Position numbers and translations under genes: made by a program. Positions 16,696-25,946 of a stretch of DNA of 64,000 nt are shown here, one piece after another. Position 1 is the first letter of the stretch, and every line of letters begins with the position of its first letter. Under the pieces are notes generated by a model, which saw only the letters and a list, made by a program, of their open reading frames with translations, was not told where the DNA came from and made no database searches. This DNA comes from Intrasporangiaceae bacterium URHB0013 (GTDB taxonomy: Bacteria; Actinomycetota; Actinomycetes; Actinomycetales; Dermatophilaceae): the NCBI GenBank assembly GCA_000620545.1, contig KK211149.1:43862-107861 (forward strand), read 5' to 3'.

Positions 16696-17113
16696 CGGCT
16701 GCCTTCACGCTCGGGGACTGGGGGACATCGGCGGACAGTGTGTCAGGCGAACCTGTCGACCTCACGTGCTCGGTCGCCGACGGCGCCTCGTCGAGCGCGA
16801 TGCGCCGCGCGAGACGGGTGTAGCGGGTCTCCATCGCGCGGAAGCGCTTGTACGTCGTTACGACGAAGCCGAGAAAGGCGACGACGAGCCCGTAGAGGAT
16901 GAGGTCGGCGCCACGACCGATGCCGAGGGCTTTGGCGAGGTTGGTCCACGTCTTGCTGGGGTCGATGATCGAGTAGACGACGAGGCCGAGCAGGAGCAGC
17001 AGCCCGAGACGTCGGAGCGCCTGCGTGCGCTGACCCGAACCGATCAGCAGTCGCCAGGCGATCGCGAGGACCGCTGCGATGAGCAGGATCTGTATGACGC
17101 TCTGTCTGCTCAT
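16685..17113 (-). CDS. DUF2304 membrane protein
   Basis: A 142-residue protein with three hydrophobic segments (about 5-22, 34-50 and 66-86), followed by a basic segment and a polar tail. Layout and the pairing with a GT2 gene match the DUF2304 family, which is often coupled to dolichol-phosphate-mannose-synthase-like glycosyltransferases and may help anchor or flip the lipid-linked sugar; that role is inferred. The ATG overlaps the stop of the GT2 gene (ATGA), and its own stop lies inside the LCP gene start, forming a three-gene coupled unit. Confidence 0.8.
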   Translation of the reverse strand: MSRQSVIQILLIAAVLAIAWRLLIGSGQRTQALRRLGLLLLLGLVVYSIIDPSKTWTNLAKALGIGRGADLILYGLVVAFLGFVVTTYKRFRAMETRYTRLARRIALDEAPSATEHVRSTGSPDTLSADVPQSPSVKAADAD

Positions 17114-17796
17114 CGCCAGATCAGCTCCGCGAGGATGTTGACGGCGTTCCACAGCGACTGGCCCTTGGCCCTGCTGTAGTCGGTGTAGAGGATGTGCACG
17201 GGCTCCTCCGCGTAGGTGACCCGCGCGCCGTCGAAGCGCATCGAGCCGATCTGGGCGACGATCTCCGACGCATGGGCCATGCGGTTCTGGGTGATGTCGA
17301 GCCGCTCCACGACGTCTCGGTGCAGCACGCGCAGGCCGTTGTGGGCGTCCGTCAGACGCGTGCCGGTCGTCAGGTTGGTGTAGGCCACGGCCGCACGCAG
17401 GACGAGCCTCTTCGAGGCCGAGGCCTCGGTGCGCTCGTCGAGGAAGCGGGACCCGAAGACGACCCGCACGTCGCCCCGCCGGATGCGCTCGACCATGACC
17501 TCGACGTCGTGGATCTGGTGCTGTCCGTCCGCGTCGTAGGTGACGACGTAGCGCATGCCCGGGTCGCCCAGGGCGTAGTCGAAACCGGTCTGCAACGCAG
17601 CGCCCTGGCCGAGGTTGACGGGGTGGCGCACGACGGCCGCGCCGGCCTGCGCCGCGAGGTCTCCGGAGGCGTCGTGCGAACCGTCGTCGACGCACACGAT
17701 GTGGGGGAAGACGGAGCGCGCCTCGCGCACCACGTCGGCGATGACGGCTGCCTCGTCGTAGAGCGGCACGACCAGCCACACGTCGTCGTTCTGCAT
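17110..17796 (-). CDS. Family 2 glycosyltransferase (dolichyl-phosphate-mannose synthase-like)
   Basis: The 228-residue GT-A protein starts MQNDDVWLVVPLYDEAAVI and carries VCVDDGSHDAS (first Asp pair) and VTYDADGQHQIHDVE (the DxD metal site), followed by FGSRFLD. These are the signatures of polyprenyl-phosphate sugar transferases. It has no C-terminal membrane helices; the coupled DUF2304 protein probably supplies the membrane part. The likely reaction is transfer of a sugar from an NDP-sugar to a polyprenyl phosphate at the inner face of the membrane. It is the first gene of the GT2-DUF2304-LCP operon and is divergent from the GT4 gene at 17949. Confidence 0.87.
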   Translation of the reverse strand: MQNDDVWLVVPLYDEAAVIADVVREARSVFPHIVCVDDGSHDASGDLAAQAGAAVVRHPVNLGQGAALQTGFDYALGDPGMRYVVTYDADGQHQIHDVEVMVERIRRGDVRVVFGSRFLDERTEASASKRLVLRAAVAYTNLTTGTRLTDAHNGLRVLHRDVVERLDITQNRMAHASEIVAQIGSMRFDGARVTYAEEPVHILYTDYSRAKGQSLWNAVNILAELIWR

Positions 17797-17948
17797 GCGC
17801 CCAGCGTAGAGCGGTCCCGGCATCCCGCCTGCCAGGCGGCGGCCACCTCCCGGCGCGCCCGGCTCACGCTGGTCCGGGCCCGACGACACGCGAGGCGCGG
17901 ACCCGAGCACGCCTGGGGGCGCGCGACGGGAACTAGAGTCGGAGGACC

Positions 17949-20054
17949 ATGACGGACGCGTTGTCGCAGGGCTCCCGCTCCCGGGGCCACCAGGCCTCCG
18001 GAGGTACCGGTGCCGCGCCCCACCTCGAGGCCTCGCCCGCGACGGACGGCTCGGCGGGGTCGGCCGCGCTCCGCATCGCGATCGTGGGCCCGACCCACCC
18101 GTACAAGGGTGGCGTCGCGGCGCACACGACGATGCTCGCGCACCACCTGGCCGACGCCGGGCACGACGTGACGCTCGTGTCGTGGGCGCACCTCTACCCC
18201 TCGAAGCTGCACCACGCGGACGCGTCGGTGCCCGACGGCGTGCCGGAGGTTCCACCGTTCCCGCGGACCATCCGGGCGCTGAGCTGGGCTCGGCCCGACA
18301 CGTGGGTGCGCGCCGGTCGGCGGCTGCGCGATGTCGACGTGATCCTCGTCGTGCACGTCATGCCTCGCGTCGTGCCCGCACACCTGGCCCTGCTGCGGGC
18401 CGCCGGCGCCGTGCCCGGGGGCGCCGGACCACGGCCGCAGTCGGTCGTCGTGTGCCACAACGTCCTCCCGCACGAACCCCACCCGGGCGACGCCCGCCTC
18501 ATGTCGATGCTCTTCTCGCGCGTCGACTCGGTGCTCGTGCACGGAGCCGAGCAGGCCACCGTGGCGCACGACCTCGGCGCCCGCCGCGTGTCCGTGGCGG
18601 ACCTCCCGCCCCACCTCACGGGCGGGGACCCCATCCGGCGAGGCCCCCGGCCCGGGCGCACCCGGCTGCTCGCGCTGGGTCTCATCCGCGAGTACAAGGG
18701 CATCGACGTGCTCCTGCGCGCCATGCGGTCCGTGCCCGAGGTGACCCTGACCATCGCCGGCGAGATCTGGGGCGCCAACCGCGGCGTCATCGGCCGTCTC
18801 GCCTCGGACCCGGCACTCGGGGGGCGCGTGGAGATCCGCGACGGCTACGTGCCGGCCGACGCCCTCGCCGCGCTGCTCGCCGACCACGACGTCCTCGCGC
18901 TGCCGTACCGCTCGGCCACCGCCTCCCAGAACGTCATCCTCGGGCACGCGCACGGGCTGCCGGTCCTCGCCTCCGACATCGCTCCGTTCTCGCAGCAGGT
19001 GGACGACGGCGTCAACGGGATCCTCGTCCCGCCGGAGGACGAGCGCGCGCTCGCCGGGGCGCTGCGGCGGCTCGGCGACCCCGACGTCCGCCGTCGCCTC
19101 GCCGAGGGCGTGCAGACCCCGGACCTGTCGGCGCCGTGGGCTCACTACCTCGGCACGCTCGAGGCGCTGTCCGTCGACGAGAGCGTGCTGCTCGGTGACG
19201 CCGACGGGTCGTATGCCGTCGCGTCCGACCCGCTGCCCACTGACGGGCCCGACCCCGACGAGCTCCACCTCGCGGCCGGGGCCGGGGCGGGGCCGGGGGA
19301 GCACAGCCCGGTCGCGCGCAGCGGGCGCGTCCTGGGCAGCAGGGCACGCCAGGTCGCCGGCCGGGTCCGACGGAGCGCGAGCCGGGCCATCGCGGCACGG
19401 AGGCCGCTGGTCTCCCTCCGGCCCGACGACCTGCCCGAGTGGGTGCTGGCCACCGACGTGCTCGGGGAGCCGGACGAGGCCGACGACGCCCGCCGGCTCT
19501 CGCGCATCCTCGGCCTGCCGCGGTCTCTCGACAGCGTCTCCGCCTGGGCGGCGCTCGGCACCCTCGCAGCGATCCTGCGGATGCGCGACGACGGCCGGCG
19601 CAGTGCTGTGATCGTCGACGAGGGCGGCACCCGGTCCATCCTGTCGCGGTGGGCGCGTGCGGTCGGCTTCGCGCCGGTCGAGATCGACTTCACGGGCTCG
19701 CACCCGAGCGTCGCGGCGCTCGACGTCGACACCGGCTCCCTCGACGTCATCGTCCGCATCCACCCCGACGGCTGCGACGCCGACGACGTCGACCACGTGC
19801 TCGAGCAGGCGTCGTGGGCGCTGCGCTCGGGTGGCCTCCTCGTCGTGACCGTCCCGATCGGCCCCCGCGGCGCCGAAGGTGCCCTAGGACCCGCCGACGT
19901 GCGCGGCCTCCTGGCCCGCGCCCACGACCTCGGTTTCGTGCTCATCGGTGACCTCGACGGCGACGTCAACGCCCGGATGCGTGAGGCGGCGTCACGCGCC
20001 CGGGCCGACGACGCGGCATACGGCCTCGTGCGCCTCAGCCTCAGACGGCGCTGA
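17949..20054 (+). CDS. GT4-type glycosyltransferase fused to an unrecognised C-terminal domain
   Basis: Residues about 40-410 of this 701-residue protein form a family 4 glycosyltransferase. PTHPYKGGVAAHTTMLAHHL is the N-terminal glycine loop, LGLIREYKGIDVLLRAM marks the C-domain start, and GHAHGLPVLASDIAPFSQQV lies in the donor-binding region. Residues about 410-480 are a low-complexity linker. The last ~220 residues (from about 480) are a separate alpha/beta domain containing SGGLLVVTVPIGPRGAEGA and a vicinity like the late strands of a Rossmann methyltransferase, but I see no SAM-binding glycine motif. GGAGG precedes the ATG by three bases. Function of the C-terminal domain is unknown. Confidence 0.75.
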   Translation: MTDALSQGSRSRGHQASGGTGAAPHLEASPATDGSAGSAALRIAIVGPTHPYKGGVAAHTTMLAHHLADAGHDVTLVSWAHLYPSKLHHADASVPDGVPEVPPFPRTIRALSWARPDTWVRAGRRLRDVDVILVVHVMPRVVPAHLALLRAAGAVPGGAGPRPQSVVVCHNVLPHEPHPGDARLMSMLFSRVDSVLVHGAEQATVAHDLGARRVSVADLPPHLTGGDPIRRGPRPGRTRLLALGLIREYKGIDVLLRAMRSVPEVTLTIAGEIWGANRGVIGRLASDPALGGRVEIRDGYVPADALAALLADHDVLALPYRSATASQNVILGHAHGLPVLASDIAPFSQQVDDGVNGILVPPEDERALAGALRRLGDPDVRRRLAEGVQTPDLSAPWAHYLGTLEALSVDESVLLGDADGSYAVASDPLPTDGPDPDELHLAAGAGAGPGEHSPVARSGRVLGSRARQVAGRVRRSASRAIAARRPLVSLRPDDLPEWVLATDVLGEPDEADDARRLSRILGLPRSLDSVSAWAALGTLAAILRMRDDGRRSAVIVDEGGTRSILSRWARAVGFAPVEIDFTGSHPSVAALDVDTGSLDVIVRIHPDGCDADDVDHVLEQASWALRSGGLLVVTVPIGPRGAEGALGPADVRGLLARAHDLGFVLIGDLDGDVNARMREAASRARADDAAYGLVRLSLRRR

Positions 20055-20087
20055 CCGCGCGGATGACACTGCGATGATGGTGGGGAC

Positions 20088-21050
20088 ATGACCCGAAAGA
20101 AGATCCTCACGTTCCTGCGCGTGGCCATCGCGCTCATCACCTTGGCAGCCGTGGTCTACGCCGTCGTCCACAACTGGGCCGACGTGTCGGTGCACCTCGA
20201 CAAGATCTCGTGGACGACGTTCCTGTGGTCGACCCTGGCGGCCGGCGTCGGCACGTGGCTGACGATGATCGGGTGGAAGACGCTGCTGCGCGACCTGGGC
20301 TCCGACCTGCACCTCGCGCCCTCGTCCGGCGTCTACTTCGTCGGCCAGCTCGGCAAGTACCTCCCCGGCTCGTTGTGGTCGGTGCTCGTCCAGGCCGACA
20401 TCGCGAGCCATCTCAAGGTGCCACGCCGGCGCACCGCCGTCACCGGGCTGCTCGCGCTGGGCCTGGCCCTGCTCACGGGGTTGCTCGTCGGGCTTCCGGC
20501 CGCGTCGTTCCTCATCAGCAGCAGCTCGTCGGGCTTCGACTGGTGGCTGCTCCTGGGCATTCCGATCCTCGTCGTGCTCTGCGTGCCACGGCTGCTCAAC
20601 GCCGTCATCGACCGGTTGTTGCGCACCCTCAAGCGCGAACCGCTGGAGCACGAGCTGTCGGCGCCCGCCGTGCTGCGCGCCGTCGTCATCTTCATCCTCG
20701 TCTGGGTCGCGTTCGGCGTGCACACCCTGCTGCTGGCCCGCGCGGTCGCGGGCGACGCCTCGCCCCACCCCGACCTGACGGGGGCGGCGATGACCGGATA
20801 CGCGTTGTCGGTGTCGCTGGGCATGCTGACGATCGTCCTGCCGGCCGGGCTGGGTGCGCGCGAGGGACTGCTCACCCTCATCCTCTCGACGGCGATGCCG
20901 ACGCCGGCGGCGGCCGCGGTCGCGATCATGTCGCGCTTCATCGTCACCATCGTCGACGTCGTCGCGGCGCTCGGAGGGTGGCTGTATGCCCGTTCGCACC
21001 ACCTCATCAGCGAACGTCACGCCGCCGCGAACAGGAACGTCAGGGTCTGA
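20088..21050 (+). CDS. Lysylphosphatidylglycerol synthase TM-region / flippase-like (UPF0104) membrane protein
   Basis: A 320-residue integral membrane protein with about eight helices and the family landmark VYFVGQLGKYLPGSLWSVLVQ at about 83-103, plus VLPAGLGAREGLLTLILS near 260. This domain is shared with the transmembrane part of MprF and with many stand-alone proteins next to glycosyltransferases, where a lipid-flipping or precursor-transport role is suspected. No aminoacyl-transferase domain is attached. It lies 33 bases after the GT4 fusion gene on the same strand and is probably co-transcribed, consistent with handling a lipid-linked glycan. Confidence 0.82.
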   Translation: MTRKKILTFLRVAIALITLAAVVYAVVHNWADVSVHLDKISWTTFLWSTLAAGVGTWLTMIGWKTLLRDLGSDLHLAPSSGVYFVGQLGKYLPGSLWSVLVQADIASHLKVPRRRTAVTGLLALGLALLTGLLVGLPAASFLISSSSSGFDWWLLLGIPILVVLCVPRLLNAVIDRLLRTLKREPLEHELSAPAVLRAVVIFILVWVAFGVHTLLLARAVAGDASPHPDLTGAAMTGYALSVSLGMLTIVLPAGLGAREGLLTLILSTAMPTPAAAAVAIMSRFIVTIVDVVAALGGWLYARSHHLISERHAAANRNVRV

Positions 21051-21128
21051 CGCGCCTCTCCGGCGAGAGTGTCCGCGTGAGGACTTCGGGGGACCGCCGG
21101 GCGTCCCGTGTGACGCGCCGGGGCGTGA

Positions 21129-21563
21129 CTACCGGCGCTCGAGGACGAAGACGGGGATGAGGCGCTCGGTCCTCGTCTGGTACTGCGCGTAGGGCGGGTA
21201 GGCGGCGACGCAGCGCTGCCACCACTCCTCGCGCTCCTCGCCCTCGAGCTCGCGGGCGTGCACGGGGAACGTCTCGGTGCCGGCCTGCAGCTCGATGTCG
21301 GGGTGCGCGAGGAGGTTGTGGTACCAGTTCGGATGCGTCGGGGCGCCGCCCTGGCTCGCCACCGCGGCGAACGCGCCGTCGTGCTCGACCCGCATGAGGG
21401 GCACCTTGCGGATCGCCCCGGTCTTCGCGCCGCGCATCGTCAGCATCACCACGGGCAGGCCCATGATGTCGACGGAATCAGTGGTGCCGGTGCGCTCGAT
21501 CGTGTCGACCTGCTTGCGGACCCACTCGCTGGGGCTGGGGACGTAGTCACCAATGATCGCCAT
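21129..21563 (-). CDS. Deazaflavin (F420)-dependent nitroreductase family protein
   Basis: The 144-residue protein has the single split-barrel layout of the Ddn/FDOR family: GLPVVMLTMRGAKTGAIRKVPLM (core strand and phosphate-binding region), then SQGGAPTHPNWYHNLLAHPDIEL, the family hallmark. Such enzymes use reduced F420 to reduce quinones, enones or nitro compounds in actinobacteria. The WWQRCVAAYPPYAQYQTRTERLIPVFVLERR-type tail is normal for the group. It converges on the flippase-like gene with 78 bases between and stands alone as a transcription unit. The natural substrate cannot be inferred. Confidence 0.87.
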   Translation of the reverse strand: MAIIGDYVPSPSEWVRKQVDTIERTGTTDSVDIMGLPVVMLTMRGAKTGAIRKVPLMRVEHDGAFAAVASQGGAPTHPNWYHNLLAHPDIELQAGTETFPVHARELEGEEREEWWQRCVAAYPPYAQYQTRTERLIPVFVLERR

Positions 21564-21594
21564 GACGGCAGGGTAACCCGGACGCGCACGCGTT

Positions 21595-21621
21595 CGGCCC
21601 CCGGTGGCTCACCGGGGGCCG
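21595..21621 (-). terminator. Terminator hairpin downstream of the DUF3105 gene
   Basis: A perfect 12-bp stem (CGGCCCCCGGTG and its complement) with loop GCT lies about 57 bases beyond the stop of the DUF3105 gene on the minus strand. Confidence 0.65.
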
Positions 21622-21677
21622 GAGGCCGACGCGTGTGCGTCGGGTGCTGCGTGGTCTGCGCAGGAGGCGGACCGGGC

Positions 21678-22421
21678 TCAGGCGGCGCCGGGCTCCGGCG
21701 CCGAGCTCCACGGGTGCTTCTTGACGAAGTCCTCGACCACCGTGGTGTTGAGGCCGCCGCAGAGCTGGCGGTGACCCATCTGGTTCGAGACCTTGCCGGA
21801 AGCCTGGTCGACGTCGGCCGACCAGTGGGACAAGGCGTACTTCTTGCCGGCCGGGAACGCGCCGTAGGCGGGGTCCCACGGGCTGATGATGAACTTGTTG
21901 GCCGACTCCTTCATGGCGTTGACCTTCGTCGCGAGCGCCTCGAACGCGGCGGCCTGCTCCTTCTCGACGGAGCGGTCGTACCAGAGCACCGTGTAGCCGT
22001 GCTCGAGGTTGTGCACGAGCGTCTCGATCTGCGGGGCGTCGGCGACGGTGTAGACGCGGCGGGACTCCACGGCCGGGGCGGCGAAGTGCTTGCCGCTCGA
22101 CGGCGGGACCGTGGAGTAGTCGATCTTCGTGAGGTCGGCCTGGTTGGTGCCGGGGCCGACGTGGTCGCTCGACCCGCTCGCGGGATCGTTGGTGACCGGG
22201 TCGCACGAGGCCGCGGCGACGTCGCCGCTGATGTTCTGGAGAGCCTCGTTCTTCTTGTTCTGCTCACCGATGATCGCCCAGGCGACGGCCGCGCCGATGA
22301 TGGCGATGACGGCCACGCAGGCACCGATGACGACGAAGAGGCGACGGCGCTCCGCCTTCTTCTGGGCGGCCTGCATCTCGGCGACGCGCTCGCGGCGGTC
22401 TCGGCTCGTCTGGCGGGCCAT
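21678..22421 (-). CDS. DUF3105 membrane-anchored protein
   Basis: The 247-residue protein has a basic cytoplasmic N-terminus with a short charged helix (1-27), one membrane helix (about 28-50), and an extracellular domain. The DUF3105 family blocks YSTVPPSSGKHFAAPA, ETLVHNLEHGYTVLWYD and GHRQLCGGLNTTVVEDF are visible. The His-rich ones (H-x-x-E-H-G) suggest a metal site, but no activity is established for the family as far as I know. I set the start at the ATG preceded by AGGAACGAGGAACG; the frame is open further upstream without family similarity. Confidence 0.85.
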   Translation of the reverse strand: MARQTSRDRRERVAEMQAAQKKAERRRLFVVIGACVAVIAIIGAAVAWAIIGEQNKKNEALQNISGDVAAASCDPVTNDPASGSSDHVGPGTNQADLTKIDYSTVPPSSGKHFAAPAVESRRVYTVADAPQIETLVHNLEHGYTVLWYDRSVEKEQAAAFEALATKVNAMKESANKFIISPWDPAYGAFPAGKKYALSHWSADVDQASGKVSNQMGHRQLCGGLNTTVVEDFVKKHPWSSAPEPGAA

Positions 22422-22560
22422 CGTTCCTCGTTCCTGTCGGTCTGTCGGCGGCGGCCGGTGCGGTATGTGCGGCCGTGGCGGCGGGGCAAGGGTGAGTCGG
22501 GCTCGTCGACGGGGGGCCATCCCGTCGGCGACGGTGCCGAGTGTAGGCGAGGATGTTGTG

Positions 22561-23484
22561 GTGTCCGAACCCTCGACCCGCCTGTGGCGCAGCGATCGCG
22601 AGATCGCCCTGCGTGCTCAGCTCGGTGTCTTCCGCCGGGGCTCGGGCGACCCGACGTCGCGTTTCGGACGGGACGGCACGGTGACGCGCGCGACACAGAC
22701 GCCCGAGGGCATCGGCACCGTGCACCTCGTCTGCCGTCCGGGTGACTCGGAGGTGCATGCGCAGGCATGGGGGCCGGGTGCGACGTGGCTGCTCGACGCG
22801 GTGCCGGCGCTGCTCGGTGAGGACGACGACCCGTCCGGCTTCGAGCCGCACCACGACGTCGTCGCCGAGGCGTGGCGGCGCTTTGCGCACTGGCGCGTGC
22901 CGCGGTCGGGCCTCGTGCTCGACGCGCTCGCCCCGGCGGTCATCGAGCAGAAGGTCACGGGGCAGGAGGCGTTCGCCGGCTACCGCGTCCTCGTGCGCCG
23001 TTTCGGTGAGCCCGCGCCGGGCCCGTTCCCGGGACTCATGGCCCCGCCGACCGCGGCCGGGTGGGGGGCCATCCCGTCATGGGCGTGGCTGCAGGCCTCC
23101 GTCGACGGCGCACGCTCGCGGACGGTGGTGCGGGCGGCAGGGTATGCCGGCCGGCTCGAGGAGGGTGCGTCCGTGTCGGTCGCGGAGGCGCACCGTCGCC
23201 TGCGTGCGCTGCCCGGCGTGGGGGTGTGGACGGCGGCCGAGGTGGCTCAGCGGGCCCTGGGCGATCCGGACTCGGTCTCGTTCGGTGACTACCACGTGGC
23301 CAAGGACATCGGGTGGGCCCTGACCGGCAGCCCCGTCGACGACGACGGCCTTGCCGAGCTGCTCGAGCCTTATCGCGGCCACCGCTATCGGGTGCAGCAC
23401 CTGCTCGGACTCGCCGGTCACCACCGGCCTCGCCGGGGGCCGAGGATGGCACCGCGGACGCACCTGCCGACCCGCGCCCGCTGA
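22561..23484 (+). CDS. AlkA-like DNA-3-methyladenine glycosylase (HhH-GPD family)
   Basis: Base-excision repair glycosylase of 307 residues. The helix-hairpin-helix motif LRALPGVGVWTAAEVAQRAL (about 218-237) is followed by the GPD loop DSVSFGDYHVAKDIGWAL, where the Asp of GDYH is the likely catalytic residue. LAPAVIEQKVTGQEAFAGYR matches the conserved AlkA helix lining the base pocket. The enzyme should remove alkylated purines. The start is uncertain among TTG 22555, GTG 22558 and GTG 22561, all just behind GAGGA; the frame is open further upstream without similarity. The gene is divergent from DUF3105 and looks monocistronic. Confidence 0.85.
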   Translation: MSEPSTRLWRSDREIALRAQLGVFRRGSGDPTSRFGRDGTVTRATQTPEGIGTVHLVCRPGDSEVHAQAWGPGATWLLDAVPALLGEDDDPSGFEPHHDVVAEAWRRFAHWRVPRSGLVLDALAPAVIEQKVTGQEAFAGYRVLVRRFGEPAPGPFPGLMAPPTAAGWGAIPSWAWLQASVDGARSRTVVRAAGYAGRLEEGASVSVAEAHRRLRALPGVGVWTAAEVAQRALGDPDSVSFGDYHVAKDIGWALTGSPVDDDGLAELLEPYRGHRYRVQHLLGLAGHHRPRRGPRMAPRTHLPTRAR

Positions 23485-23668
23485 CAGCACACGCGGCGTC
23501 CGCGCGTCCCTTCTCCGGCGCCCCCGCCCAGTGCATGCGCGGGGGCGTCCCTTCGGCGGCGGCCCCGCCCGGTGCGTGTGCGGGTCGTCCGTTCCGGGCG
23601 TGACGTCCTCTATGCTCTGCCACGGCCGACCGGGGGGCGGCTCCACTCTCACAGGGAAGGACGGCCAC

Positions 23669-25861
23669 GTGGCTCGTCATCAGCAGGGGGCAGCCGTCCT
23701 CGTCATCGGGCTCGCCACGGCGCTGCTCGCACCCGTCGTCCTCTCGGCACCGGCCGGCGCCGCGACGTCCACGGGATCCATCGATCCGGACCACCTCCGC
23801 GGGCGCGCCGGCCAGGTCCTCGCCGGCCACCTGAAGGCGTCCGACGCTGACGTTCGCGACGCGGCGAGAAAGGTCGCGGCCTCCTCGAAGCGGCCCACCA
23901 CGGCATCGCGGAGCACGGACGGCACGGCCGCCCGCGACGGTGCGTCGCTCGCCGGGAGCGGCGGGACGACGTACTCCGCGCAGGCGGTGGCGTGCGTGCC
24001 CGACGACCTCTGGGTCAACACGCTCGCCGAGCGCTCGGTCGTCCATGCCACCTCGGCCGGCGCGGCGAGCATCACGGTGCAGCGCCAGCGCGAGTACGGC
24101 GCGTGGCGCACGGTCGGCACGGCGCCGAAGGACTCGGTCGTGCTGGGCGACACGACGAACAGCCAGCGCGCCTTCACGAAGTACCGCCTCGTCGCCAAGA
24201 ACGCGTCTGGAGCCGTGATCGCGGACTGCGTCACCGAGAGCTACCAGGGCACGTGGACCCGTGACGGCTGGGGTGAGACCGACGCCGTCGTCGCGACGAC
24301 CGCAGGGGTCTACCAGCAGGGACGCTGGGACCAGGGGGACCGTGCGGCCACCGGTGACTGGATCACGCCCGCGTACTCGACGGACGGCCGGCTCTACGCG
24401 GCGACGCGCGTCGACGCGGCGGTCGGCCACCCCGTGCTCGAGGTGCGCCGCTCGGCGACGTCGGCGCTGGCATTCACCGTCGATCTCGGCGGCGGCTACC
24501 TGCCTGCCGACCCGGCCTTCTCCTACGACGGCCAGACGCTGGCGTACTCGCGCTACGACCTCGACGGCAACCCGGTCGGCCTCGGGTTCGTCGACCTCTT
24601 CGCGGCCCACACGCAGCGTTCGGTCACGACGGAGCCCCGGGCGGCAGAGCCGGCCTGGCGCCCGGACGGCAGCCTGGTCGTCAGCACCTTCGGCACCGAC
24701 GCCGACGGCCTCGGGACCCTGTGCGCGACGTGCGCGACGGTGACGCCGCTCTCGGGCACGTCCGGGGGCTACACGCCGGAGGTCGGACCCGACGGCACGG
24801 TGTGGTTCACCACCGACGACGGCACCACGAGTGCGCTCCGGAAGCGGACGTCCGCCGGCGCCGTGTCCGTGGTGCGCTCGTCCGGCACGGACTCGTACAC
24901 CACGCCGCGCCTCACCATCGACGGGGCGCTCTACGTCGAGCGCGACACGCCGGACCCGGTCACCCCGGACGCCTACTCCGTCGGGATCCACCTCGTGGCC
25001 CCGGGCGGCGCACCCAACGGCGATGACGACGAGCTGACGGCCATCGGCTGGGAGAACACCGCGGACGGCACCGGTCTCGCCGGATGGGACGTGCGCCAGC
25101 CGCAGTCCAAGGGCACGTCGAACCGCACGGCCGAGGGTCACCACGACCTCATCGCCCGTGACGGTGCCGGTGCGTTGTGGGCCTACCGCAACACCGGCTG
25201 GGAGCTCACCGGCCGGGTCCAGATCGGTTCGGGATGGGGGATCTACACCACCGTCGTCGCGGTCGGTGACCTCACCGGCGACGACCAGGCCGACCTCGTC
25301 GCCCGGGACTCTGCCGGGACGCTGTGGCTCTATCGTGGCCGGGTTGGTGGAGGCGGGTTCCTCGCCCGCACCCAGTTCGGCACCGGCTGGGGCAGCTACA
25401 CGATCGTGGGTCCGGGCGACTGGAACGGCGACGACCGCGCTGACATCGTCGCGCGCGACAGCAAGGGCGTGCTCTGGCTCTATGCCGGGACGGGCCGCGG
25501 GTCCCTTGCCCCTCGCGTCCAGATCGGCACCGGCTGGTCCGGGATGACGGCCATCGTCGCGGGCGGCGACGCCGACTTCGACGGGAAGGCCGACCTGCTC
25601 GTGCGTGACGGCCTCGGCAAGCTCTTCGTCTACCCCGGCAACGGCAAGGGCGGCTTCCTCGCCCGCCGTCAGATCGGCACCGGCTGGGGCGGTTTCACGG
25701 CGCTCAACGTGACCGAGACGACGTACGGCCGCGCGCAGGTCTGGGCCCGAACGTCTGCGGGTGACCTCGTGGGCTACGAGCTGTACGCCGACGGGACGTT
25801 CGTCCCGGGTGAGGTCTTCAGCGAGGGCAGCGGGTGGAAGACGCTGCTGCTGACGGCGTGA
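23669..25861 (+). CDS. Secreted VCBS/FG-GAP repeat protein
   Basis: The 730-residue product starts at a GTG with GGGAAGG upstream and has a signal peptide ending near SAPAGAA (about residue 32). The middle region (about 100-480) looks like beta-propeller repeats of the TolB/WD type, for example AFSYDGQTLAYSRYDLDG and EPAWRPDGSLVVSTFG. From about 490 to the end are four FG-GAP/VCBS repeats with GDxTGDDxxDLVARD calcium loops and a recurring IGTGWG strand, very like the tail of the amidase-SpoIID protein at 7622. No catalytic domain is apparent. Probably a cell-surface or secreted binding protein; function unknown. Confidence 0.75.
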   Translation: MARHQQGAAVLVIGLATALLAPVVLSAPAGAATSTGSIDPDHLRGRAGQVLAGHLKASDADVRDAARKVAASSKRPTTASRSTDGTAARDGASLAGSGGTTYSAQAVACVPDDLWVNTLAERSVVHATSAGAASITVQRQREYGAWRTVGTAPKDSVVLGDTTNSQRAFTKYRLVAKNASGAVIADCVTESYQGTWTRDGWGETDAVVATTAGVYQQGRWDQGDRAATGDWITPAYSTDGRLYAATRVDAAVGHPVLEVRRSATSALAFTVDLGGGYLPADPAFSYDGQTLAYSRYDLDGNPVGLGFVDLFAAHTQRSVTTEPRAAEPAWRPDGSLVVSTFGTDADGLGTLCATCATVTPLSGTSGGYTPEVGPDGTVWFTTDDGTTSALRKRTSAGAVSVVRSSGTDSYTTPRLTIDGALYVERDTPDPVTPDAYSVGIHLVAPGGAPNGDDDELTAIGWENTADGTGLAGWDVRQPQSKGTSNRTAEGHHDLIARDGAGALWAYRNTGWELTGRVQIGSGWGIYTTVVAVGDLTGDDQADLVARDSAGTLWLYRGRVGGGGFLARTQFGTGWGSYTIVGPGDWNGDDRADIVARDSKGVLWLYAGTGRGSLAPRVQIGTGWSGMTAIVAGGDADFDGKADLLVRDGLGKLFVYPGNGKGGFLARRQIGTGWGGFTALNVTETTYGRAQVWARTSAGDLVGYELYADGTFVPGEVFSEGSGWKTLLLTA

Positions 25862-25872
25862 TCGGCTGACGC

Positions 25873-25906
25873 GACGGGTGCCGCCCCCTGGTGGGCGGCT
25901 CCCGTC
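25873..25906 (+). terminator. Terminator of the secreted VCBS gene
   Basis: Twelve paired bases in two 6-bp blocks (GACGGG and GCCGCC with their complements) separated by a symmetric T-T mismatch, with an 8-base loop, starting 12 bases after the stop. Confidence 0.7.
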
Positions 25907-25946
25907 GTCGGCATGGGACTGCCTGTCACGCAGTGGCGTCCGGGAA

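Noticed and set aside
17825..17839. Short palindrome CCGCCTG-C-CAGGCGG between divergent glycosyltransferase genes
   Set aside because: Seven GC-only pairs with a one-base centre are expected by chance in DNA this GC-rich, so I do not call an operator.
17934..17939. TAGAGT as a -10 element for the GT4 gene
   Set aside because: A start from it would fall after the GGAGG ribosome binding site, so the hexamer and the site cannot both be used; the ribosome binding site is the more convincing.
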